Positions 6,781 through 12,569 of a stretch of 12,569 bases of DNA are shown here, one piece after another (position 1 is the stretch's first letter; each line of letters begins with the position of its first letter). A program made the translations under genes and the position numbers. The notes beneath the pieces are model-generated. The model had not been told where the DNA came from and searched no databases. It saw nothing but the letters and a program-made list of their open reading frames with translations. Source of the DNA: Erysipelotrichaceae bacterium (lineage in GTDB: Bacteria > Bacillota_I > Bacilli_A > Erysipelotrichales > Coprobacillaceae); the NCBI GenBank assembly GCA_021202205.1, contig JAJQDJ010000073.1, positions 1 through 12,569 on the forward strand. Direction: 5' to 3'.

Positions 6781-9579
6781 TTATTCATCTAGTTCTTCAT
6801 TGATTTGAATGTCTTCATTTTCACTTGTATCATTGTCTTCTACACTATTTTCATCTTCTAATTCGTCTGTAGTAGAAGATGATGTTGTAAAACTATCAGA
6901 AGTTAGTGTATTTGTTGTATTAGAAGAGGTCGTTTCAATGAAGGTGGCATTGTAGCTAGTAGATGGACTCAATCCACTAAAAGTAACACTTGAACTTGAT
7001 GTCAATGTTTTACTATCGCCATTAACAGTAATACTGACGCTACTTCCACTAGGAACTGTTACACTATAAGTAACAGAGGTAGCTGTTACATTGCTTCTTG
7101 AGTATGAAGCAGTTCCAGTTGAACCAACAGTAATTGTTTGTGATATCTTATTAGAAGAGCCTGATCCACTCTCATAAGTATAATAACCAGTTACAGTATA
7201 TTCACCAGCGGAGAATGTATAATTCAAAGTTCCTGTATTAGAGCTTAACGACTGGCTATAAACACTGTTGCCAGAAGCATCGGTAACATCAACTTGATAA
7301 ACAATATTTCCATAGATTTGTGTAATATCACCATAATAAGGTAAAGTATAACTCTTACCATTAACAGTATATGTTTTCGTCAATGATGAAGATGTAGAAG
7401 AAGGATATTCACTAAAAGTTACAGATATAGATGATCCTGAAAGCATAGCAGTAAAACTTGATAAAATGTCAATGCTTGCACCAGTTGCTGTATCGCTTGG
7501 TAAATTACTTGATTTAAAATATCCGCTAATAATTCGACTGCTAGGAGTTGAGCTAGTAGGTGAAATATATGGATAAATACCTGAAATACAAGTTGAAGAA
7601 ACAACGCCACTAGGTTGACTTGGATAACTATTTTTCACACCATCACTATGTAAGTATTTGGCTATCATTCCTGATATAATAGCTGCATCAGAACCTGTTG
7701 GATAATAGCCCAATTTTTGAGCCTCGGATGTATAGCCACACCAAACGCTCCATGAATAATCAGGTGAAAATGCAGCCATCCAAATATCTTTGCTTTTACC
7801 TACAAGATCACTATTAGATGTTGAAGTATCATGATTGGTTGTACCTGATTTTGCTCCTATTTGATATCCTAAGTTTAGATAAGAATATTTACCAGAACCA
7901 TCACTTACATAATCAGTCATAATAGAACGAATCATGAAAGCTGATTCTTCAGATAATGCTTGTGTGCTATTTTCTTGAGCTTCCTCATCAATATAAATAA
8001 CTTCACCTGTATCTATTAGAGTAATACTTTCAACTGTATGAGGTTCAATATAAGTACCACCATTTGCTATAGCGGCATATGCCGCAGCTTCTTCTTCAGG
8101 TGTAACACCTGTTTTCCATGAACCAATTGCATAACCTAAACTAAACTCTTCACCATAGGTATCAAATCCAAAACCTTCAAGATAAGAGAAGATTTCATCG
8201 GATCCGACTTCGCTAACAACTTCACTAAGTGTTTGTATGGCAGCTAAATTCCACGATTGAACCAAAGCTTCTTTGATTGTTACATCACCATGATAACTGT
8301 TATCCCAGTTGCTCGGCGTCCATGTTCCATCACTATAAGGGACGTCATGCACATAATGAGCAGTAGAATAATCCAAATATTCAAAGGCAGCTGCATAAGC
8401 AATAATCGGTTTTAATGATGAACCAGGTTGATTACGCTGACCGTAATTATAAGATTCATCATTTGCAGCCAACTCTTTACTAGCGGCATAAGCATAACTT
8501 GTACCCATGGCAACATAATCCCTGGCCGCAAGAACCCCTACAATCCTACCTGTTGTTGTTTCTTGAACGCTTGCCCCTGTTTGCATATATTCATCAGGAT
8601 AGTCATAAGATTCACCAGTTGCTATATCATTTAAATAGCTTTGTAAATCAGTATCAATATATGTTGTAATAATCATAGAAGTTGTATTGGGATCATAACC
8701 TGTTTTTTCATAAACTTCACGTGTGACTTTATCAGCATAAGCCTGATATTCGCTATTGTTTGTAATAGGATTAGAGTTTAAAGTATTTTCTACAGGTATT
8801 GATTTGGCATCTTCACATTCCTGTTCACTAATATAACCATGATATTCCATTAAATCTAAAACAATATCTCTTCTTTGTTGAGCTAATTCCAGATTATTGA
8901 ATGGATCATAATTCGTTGGCGAATTGATACATCCCGCTAATAAAGCAGCTTCAGGTAAAGTAAGATTTTGTGGAGCCTTATTAAAATAATAATAAGAAGC
9001 AGCATATAAACCTATAGCCTTGTTACCATAACCATAATAAACATTATTTAAATAAGCGGTAATAATTTCTTCTTTTGTTGTTTGTGAAGTCGCTTCAATA
9101 GATAAAACTAATTCTCCGACTTTTCTTTCAATTGTTTGTTCTTCGTTTGGATAATAAGTTTTCTTGATTAATTGTTGCGTAATTGTTGAACCACCAGCTG
9201 TAATTCCACCAGAAGCTATATTACCAACTAATGCTTTAAGGATTCTTGGGACATCAAATCCATTATGCTCATAAAATCTTGAATCCTCGGCCGCTACAAC
9301 AGCATCAATCATTACTTGCGGTATATCATTATACTCAATATCCTTTTTTACTCCTGATGAGCTATATGAATAATATTCATTTCCTTCACTATCTACTTGT
9401 ACAGAACTTTCAGTATTCAACGAAGCATCAGATGAAAAACCAGAAACCTGATTAAAAATACCATATCCAAGATATATGCATACTGATGACATAGCAACAA
9501 TAACAGCCATTATAACAATTTTTATTGTTCTTATACGTTGACGTTTTAAAGTTTGTTTTGTATTACTTTTTTTCTTCAT
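6781..9579 (-). CDS. Class A penicillin-binding protein, paralogue 2, with extra FN3-like domain and acidic tail
   Basis: A 932-residue bifunctional glycan polymerase/transpeptidase. It has a basic N-terminus, an anchor at about 20-40, and a GT51 domain with AAEDSRFYEH (Glu98), GGSTITQQ (129-136) and RKVGE (152-156). The transpeptidase motifs are SSLK (Ser387, Lys390), SWN (442-444) and KSGT (577-580). Over the 250 residues spanning the transpeptidase core it is about 87% identical to the + strand paralogue by hand count (32 differences). After the shared Ig-like region it adds a Ser/Thr-rich FN3-like domain (about 823-903) and a very acidic C-terminus (about 905-932, mostly D/E/N). AGGAGG precedes the ATG and overlaps the upstream PBP's TAG stop, so translation is probably coupled to the class B PBP gene. 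A terminator follows directly. Confidence 0.95.
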   Translation of the reverse strand: MKKKSNTKQTLKRQRIRTIKIVIMAVIVAMSSVCIYLGYGIFNQVSGFSSDASLNTESSVQVDSEGNEYYSYSSSGVKKDIEYNDIPQVMIDAVVAAEDSRFYEHNGFDVPRILKALVGNIASGGITAGGSTITQQLIKKTYYPNEEQTIERKVGELVLSIEATSQTTKEEIITAYLNNVYYGYGNKAIGLYAASYYYFNKAPQNLTLPEAALLAGCINSPTNYDPFNNLELAQQRRDIVLDLMEYHGYISEQECEDAKSIPVENTLNSNPITNNSEYQAYADKVTREVYEKTGYDPNTTSMIITTYIDTDLQSYLNDIATGESYDYPDEYMQTGASVQETTTGRIVGVLAARDYVAMGTSYAYAASKELAANDESYNYGQRNQPGSSLKPIIAYAAAFEYLDYSTAHYVHDVPYSDGTWTPSNWDNSYHGDVTIKEALVQSWNLAAIQTLSEVVSEVGSDEIFSYLEGFGFDTYGEEFSLGYAIGSWKTGVTPEEEAAAYAAIANGGTYIEPHTVESITLIDTGEVIYIDEEAQENSTQALSEESAFMIRSIMTDYVSDGSGKYSYLNLGYQIGAKSGTTNHDTSTSNSDLVGKSKDIWMAAFSPDYSWSVWCGYTSEAQKLGYYPTGSDAAIISGMIAKYLHSDGVKNSYPSQPSGVVSSTCISGIYPYISPTSSTPSSRIISGYFKSSNLPSDTATGASIDILSSFTAMLSGSSISVTFSEYPSSTSSSLTKTYTVNGKSYTLPYYGDITQIYGNIVYQVDVTDASGNSVYSQSLSSNTGTLNYTFSAGEYTVTGYYTYESGSGSSNKISQTITVGSTGTASYSRSNVTATSVTYSVTVPSGSSVSITVNGDSKTLTSSSSVTFSGLSPSTSYNATFIETTSSNTTNTLTSDSFTTSSSTTDELEDENSVEDNDTSENEDIQINEELDE

Positions 9580-9588
9580 ACTTGCCTC

Positions 9589-11643
9589 CTATTCATCATC
9601 TGTACCATATAGTTCAAAATATTTTTCAAAAGCTGCATTAACAAGTGTTAAACATGAACTTGAACTATCTTTAGGCTGCTGAGCAGATATACATGCAATA
9701 GCTATTTGAGGATCATCATAAGGTGCATAACCAACGAAAGTTTTATTATCGTGTTCTACACCACCGACATATACCTGAGCAGTTCCCGTTTTACCAGCAA
9801 CTTCAGCATAACCATTATTATTGTAACTTACAGCTAAACCATCAATACAACTTTGTCTAAAGCCTAATTGTACACGTGTAATACCTAATGAATAGCTTGT
9901 AACATCGTCTAATACTTTGACTTTATGTTGTAATTTAGCGATTTTTGTACCATCACTTGTTTCTTCAAATGTCTCTTTAAATAAATGTGGCTGAATTCTT
10001 TTACCACCATTTGCAATTGTTGAAACATATTGTACCATTTGAATGGTTGTATAAGTATCATATTGACCAATCACAGCATCTAGTAAATTACCAGCCAAAC
10101 GACTTGTTATTTTACCTCGATACCCTAGTTCTTCATAAGGAACATCTAAACCAGTCTTAACACCTAATCCTAAATCACCAGCATCTCTACGCAAAATATC
10201 AAAAGCACTTTCATCAATATCGAGTGTACAACCATATGTATAGGTGCCACCACCTAATAGTACAGCAATATTCCACATAAAGACATTAGATGATTTAGAA
10301 AGAGCTTGAATATCATTTAATGTTCCCCATGCTCTACTTGAATATTTTGTTTCAGTACCAGCAATCTTAAAACCTGCACTTGTATCATTAAAAGTTGTAC
10401 TAGTTGTTATTAAGTTCTCTTTATATGCTGTATAGATGGTTGCACCTTTAAATGCAGAACCAATAGCATAAGCAGACAAATAATTACCAGAAGCATAATC
10501 AATAATAGTACCATCATCTTGTCTTTGCTTACCTGCCATTAAATATATTTCACCAGTATTGGGATCCATCATACATACAAAAATCTCATCGTTTTCTGTC
10601 CATGAGGATGTACTTTCCATCACTTCTTCTATTAAGTCACTAATATATGTTTGTAATTCCCAATCAATAGTCAAACGAATATTACTACCAGAACTTCCAC
10701 TAGATACAACTTCAATACTTGGATTACCATCACTATCATAGGTTAAAGTATAAGTGGATGGTGTCCCTGATAAAATACTTTCATATTGTTCTTCTAATCC
10801 AGAAGTACCAACACGAGAATCATTGTTGTAGTCTAATGCTAATAATTTATCCTGAGTACTTGCAGGTAAACCTTGTTTTTTGGTTGTCACACTACCCAAT
10901 ACTGATTTAAATGTAGATCCATATGTATATTCTCTTGACCAATCTGTTGTAATTTGAACACCACGAAGTATATCGCCATTTTCGCCAATGACACTAGCCT
11001 CTTTAACACTTAAATCTTCTAATAATACCACAGAACCACTTGTACATGTTTCTATCTTGTTATAAAGCATATAATAACGTATATCATCATCAGATAAATG
11101 TTCTTCCAATATTTCATCAGTAATTCTTTCGAGTTTTAGCTTGTATATAGTATCATCATCACCGCTTAATTCCTCGTCAGTCAATAAACTATTTACATAA
11201 TCAGGATCTTTCATAATAAGATAATCCTTCTTATCTCTAGTTGTGACTGATGAAATATCAACATCCACATTTTCAATTAAAAAATTAACAATTATCTCTA
11301 TTTCACCGCTAGTAATGCCATTAACTGTATAATAAGTAGCACAATTAATGGTTTTATTATAAACAAGACGAGTATAATTACGATCGTAAATATTACCATT
11401 ACCTCTTGTTGTATCTTTTGTAAAAGTACTTGTATTATATTGAGAAAGTTTCGTTGTATAGTATTCTTGTTGATTAACTTGTAGATAATACATTCTTACA
11501 AGCAATAATACACCAATAAGAATGACTGCTCCAATAAGTATTTTAAATCTACGAGAAATAACAATTTCAGGCTGGCTTTTAATTTTAATATCTTCTTCTT
11601 TAACGCCCTTGAATTTTGGTGAATTTTTCTTGAAAATATTCAA
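9589..11643 (-). CDS. Class B penicillin-binding protein (monofunctional transpeptidase, PBP2/FtsI type)
   Basis: A D,D-transpeptidase of about 684 residues that cross-links peptidoglycan, normally with a SEDS glycan polymerase. None is visible here. I place the start at the TTG of 11643-11641, 5 nt after GGGAGGTG. The in-frame ATG at 11658 overlaps that site and has none of its own. In this numbering the anchor is about 33-53 and the dimerisation/pedestal motif RGNGNIYDRN is about 80-89. The catalytic domain has SAFK (Ser396, Lys399), SSN (451-453) and KTGT (618-621). The residue before the SxxK Gly is Ile rather than the usual Pro. A chance GSTFK in the pedestal (about 242-246) is not the active site. 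Nine nt separate it from the downstream class A PBP, which makes a two-PBP operon. Whether it serves elongation or division cannot be told from motifs alone. Confidence 0.93.
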   Translation of the reverse strand: MNIFKKNSPKFKGVKEEDIKIKSQPEIVISRRFKILIGAVILIGVLLLVRMYYLQVNQQEYYTTKLSQYNTSTFTKDTTRGNGNIYDRNYTRLVYNKTINCATYYTVNGITSGEIEIIVNFLIENVDVDISSVTTRDKKDYLIMKDPDYVNSLLTDEELSGDDDTIYKLKLERITDEILEEHLSDDDIRYYMLYNKIETCTSGSVVLLEDLSVKEASVIGENGDILRGVQITTDWSREYTYGSTFKSVLGSVTTKKQGLPASTQDKLLALDYNNDSRVGTSGLEEQYESILSGTPSTYTLTYDSDGNPSIEVVSSGSSGSNIRLTIDWELQTYISDLIEEVMESTSSWTENDEIFVCMMDPNTGEIYLMAGKQRQDDGTIIDYASGNYLSAYAIGSAFKGATIYTAYKENLITTSTTFNDTSAGFKIAGTETKYSSRAWGTLNDIQALSKSSNVFMWNIAVLLGGGTYTYGCTLDIDESAFDILRRDAGDLGLGVKTGLDVPYEELGYRGKITSRLAGNLLDAVIGQYDTYTTIQMVQYVSTIANGGKRIQPHLFKETFEETSDGTKIAKLQHKVKVLDDVTSYSLGITRVQLGFRQSCIDGLAVSYNNNGYAEVAGKTGTAQVYVGGVEHDNKTFVGYAPYDDPQIAIACISAQQPKDSSSSCLTLVNAAFEKYFELYGTDDE

Positions 11644-11648
11644 AAGAA

Positions 11649-11656
11649 CACCTCCC
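11649..11656 (-). promoter_or_regulatory. Ribosome binding site indicating a TTG start for the class B PBP
   Basis: GGGAGGTG on the - strand lies 5 nt before TTG (11643-11641). It overlaps the in-frame ATG at 11658-11656, which makes that ATG an unlikely start. Confidence 0.7.
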
Positions 11657-11684
11657 ATTTTATGTTACATCAAAATTTATTAAA

Positions 11685-11713
11685 AATAAAGTTAAAACAA
11701 TACAATTAGTCAA
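11685..11713 (-). promoter_or_regulatory. Candidate promoter of the two-PBP operon
   Basis: On the - strand, TTGACT (11713-11708), a 17-bp spacer and TTTATT (11690-11685) lie between the tautomerase terminator and the class B PBP start. The -35 is good and the -10 is weak. A promoter is expected here because the preceding unit ends in a terminator. Confidence 0.4.
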
Positions 11714-11728
11714 TTTCACAAATTAACA

Positions 11729-11752
11729 AGAAAAAGCGATATTTATCGCTTT
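11729..11752 (-). terminator. Rho-independent terminator of the tautomerase gene
   Basis: On the - strand AAAGCGATA and TATCGCTTT form a tight hairpin followed by TTTTTC. The stem begins inside the gene's TAA stop codon (11753-11751). It separates the tautomerase unit from the PBP operon. Confidence 0.8.
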
Positions 11753-12092
11753 AAAACAAGCTACCATCCCAGCCCCAATCCTTGATACCATGATATGTCA
11801 CATATACATGATCGCCTGGAATATCCAATTCTTCTTCAAGAATATCACATATAGCAGTTGTCATTTTATTGTAAGCATCTCTAGATGCTTGACCAAATAA
11901 AGAAACTGAAACATAAGCTCCTTTTTCTAATTTGTTTCCTCCAAAATATAAATCATATTCATCATCAAAACCTACCATAAGATAAGTTTCACCTTTACCT
12001 AAAATAGAAACAGCTTTTCCGAGCTTAGCTTTAATACTATTTTTCTTTTCATCACTTAATTTTAATGTAACTTTTGAATCAATAAATGGCAT
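11751..12092 (-). CDS. MIF-like (macrophage migration inhibitory factor) tautomerase-superfamily protein
   Basis: A 113-residue protein with the length and pattern of the MIF/D-dopachrome/phenylpyruvate tautomerase family, which forms trimers with the active site between subunits. After Met removal the N-terminus would be Pro (MPFIDSKVT), the catalytic base. A Lys in LGKGETYLMVGF sits where MIF has its active-site Lys. The middle matches MIF (YDLYFGGN, SVSLFGQ, RDAYNKMTTAICDILEEEL), and the DHVYVTYHGIKDWGWDGSLF end has the W-x-G-x-x-F terminus of the family. AAAGGAGGT lies 6 nt before the ATG. It is a single-gene unit with its own promoter and terminator. No signal peptide is seen, so a cytoplasmic location is likely. 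Host-directed cytokine mimicry is possible for a gut bacterium but is not shown by the sequence. Confidence 0.9.
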   Translation of the reverse strand: MPFIDSKVTLKLSDEKKNSIKAKLGKAVSILGKGETYLMVGFDDEYDLYFGGNKLEKGAYVSVSLFGQASRDAYNKMTTAICDILEEELDIPGDHVYVTYHGIKDWGWDGSLF

Positions 12093-12112
12093 ATAAAAAC
12101 CTCCTTTGTGTT

Positions 12113-12141
12113 ATCATAATTCAAAATGGCTTAAAATGCAA
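12113..12141 (-). promoter_or_regulatory. Promoter of the tautomerase gene
   Basis: On the - strand, TTGCAT (12141-12136), a 17-bp spacer and TATGAT (12118-12113) lie just upstream of the AAAGGAGGT site (12107-12099). The promoter begins about 40 bp beyond the proposed end of the IS element, so the insertion left it intact. Confidence 0.65.
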
Positions 12142-12179
12142 TAATTAAGGTTTTATTCCTCTATAAAAATAGTTATCTC

Positions 12180-12330
12180 GTGAATTACCACGTCCAAAGT
12201 CGTCGCTAGTTGCTCCGCCCATGGGCGTGGCTTCTAGTTCTTCTTCGGAGCGTCGGCTCAGTGCTATTCACGAAGCACTATTCTATTTCTGAACTACGTT
12301 TTTAAACAATTATTTGTTGCTCTAGTTTTC
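12180..12330 (-). ncRNA. Predicted omega RNA (reRNA) of the TnpB element
   Basis: TnpB nucleases use a guide RNA transcribed across the tnpB 3' end and the element's right end, with the guide segment lying just outside the element. Here the - strand downstream of the tnpB stop folds into adjacent hairpins: AGTGC/GCACT with a 10-nt loop, GAGC-CGAC-GCTC immediately next to it, and CGCC-CATG-GGCG. The 10-nt loop contains TCGTGAAT, a perfect complement of ATTCACGA at the proposed 3' scaffold end (12185-12178), which could form a pseudoknot. The guide would be the next 16-20 nt, beginning near GAGATAACTATTTT. The 5' end is unknown and probably lies within tnpB. Confidence 0.6.
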
Positions 12331-12569
12331 TCATTTTTCTTTGTAATCGTTTTTGTTTGCGTTTGCTGATGCTCTTTCCTGTTTGCATCTTTTGCTGCTT
12401 CTCTCGATTTTCCTTTTCATAATACTCATCAGGATGCTTGTATACCTTGACATTGTTGAAATCAGGTGATACTGCACCTTCCATTGTAAACATGTCTGGT
12501 ATTGCCTTTCTTCGTATGTTGGCTGATCCATTTAAATCGGAATTAATGACTGTACCATTCTTGGTTCGA
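12302..12569 (-). CDS. tnpB: TnpB RNA-guided nuclease (IS200/IS605 OrfB), C-terminal part only
   Basis: The last 88 codons of an OrfB/TnpB protein; the rest lies beyond the right edge. The frame starts RTKNGTVINSDLNGSANI, the RuvC-III block typical of TnpB (D-x-N-G-x-x-N-I), with the catalytic Asp codon at 12538-12536. The sequence IRRKAIPDMF follows, as usual in the family. The C-terminal tail of about 50 residues (EKENREKQQKMQ, SKRKQKRLQRKMRKLEQQ) is strongly basic and probably helical, suited to binding RNA. No frameshift is seen in the visible part, so the gene may be intact, but zinc-ribbon and RuvC-I/II residues cannot be checked. The ATG at 12493 is internal. Confidence 0.88.
   Translation of the reverse strand, partial: RTKNGTVINSDLNGSANIRRKAIPDMFTMEGAVSPDFNNVKVYKHPDEYYEKENREKQQKMQTGKSISKRKQKRLQRKMRKLEQQIIV

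Larger units (their letters stand above)
12180..12569 (-). mobile_element. Right end of an IS200/IS605-family (TnpB-bearing) element, cut by the window edge
   Basis: The segment holds the tnpB 3' end followed by about 120 bp of non-coding sequence with stem-loops, the usual right-end layout of these elements. Composition changes abruptly to GC-rich at about 12190-12260 against the AT-rich surroundings. Hairpins are at 12216-12227 (CGCCCATGGGCG, a perfect palindrome), 12248-12259 (GAGC/GCTC) and 12260-12279 (AGTGC/GCACT). I place the boundary near 12180, where the - strand reads GGTAATTCAC before AT-rich flank. The boundary is approximate because no empty site is available for comparison. Confidence 0.75.

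Noticed and set aside
10905..10919. GSTFK motif in the class B PBP as a second active site
   Set aside because: It lies in the N-terminal pedestal, where class B PBPs have a conserved YxYGS-like segment; the true SxxK is SAFK, correctly spaced from SSN and KTG.
12331..12531. Second - strand frame overlapping the tnpB end
   Set aside because: It is a frame-shifted shadow of tnpB; the other frame carries the RuvC-III motif and the basic tail.
1..12569. CRISPR arrays, tRNA or rRNA genes, riboswitches, a new defence system
   Set aside because: No regularly spaced repeats, no tRNA- or rRNA-like segments and no effector or nuclease genes other than TnpB were seen; the intergenic gaps are short and explained by promoters, terminators and the IS end.

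Overview
The window reads as a low-GC Gram-positive chromosome, with AT-rich codon use, strong AGGAGG-type ribosome binding sites, lipoprotein signal peptides with LxGC boxes, sortase remains, and cell-wall enzymes decorated with Ig-like repeats. The combination suggests a gut-associated Firmicute, perhaps Erysipelotrichia-like. That placement is inference; no rRNA or other phylogenetic marker is present.

Layout. Positions 1-387 hold the 3' part of a class B sortase gene broken by two in-frame TAA codons. It is followed on the + strand by a class A penicillin-binding protein (419-2848). Next comes an anchored NlpC/P60 hydrolase with four Ig-like repeats (2988-4448), which has its own promoter preceded by a CTTAAG-N5-CTTAAG direct repeat. 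A perfect 15-bp terminator stem (4464-4500) separates this + block from the convergent - strand block. Read in the direction of transcription, the - block has two units. The first is a class B PBP (11643-9589) closely followed by a second class A PBP (9579-6781), closed by a terminator at 6745-6771. The second is a VanY/M15 D,D-carboxypeptidase lipoprotein (6606-5698) followed by a CapA-like metallophosphoesterase-fold lipoprotein (5680-4544).

Further upstream on the - strand is a separate single-gene unit encoding a MIF/tautomerase-family protein (12092-11751), with a good promoter and its own terminator. The right edge of the window is the 3' end of a TnpB (IS200/IS605-type) gene plus the element's right end. 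That right end has the stem-loop architecture of an omega RNA (reRNA) running to about position 12180.

Functional theme. Apart from the tautomerase and the mobile element, the recognisable genes all act at the cell surface: two bifunctional glycan polymerase/transpeptidases, a monofunctional transpeptidase, a D,D-carboxypeptidase, an NlpC/P60 endopeptidase, a sortase remnant and a surface CapA-like lipoprotein. Together they look like a peptidoglycan synthesis and trimming region. The two class A PBPs are close paralogues in inverted orientation (about 87% identical over 250 transpeptidase residues by hand count) and bracket the two hydrolases and the CapA-like gene. I do not see an obviously new defence or other multi-gene system. 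The most interesting parts are the omega-RNA-bearing IS end next to the tautomerase gene, the inverted PBP pair, the decayed sortase and the CiaR-like operator.
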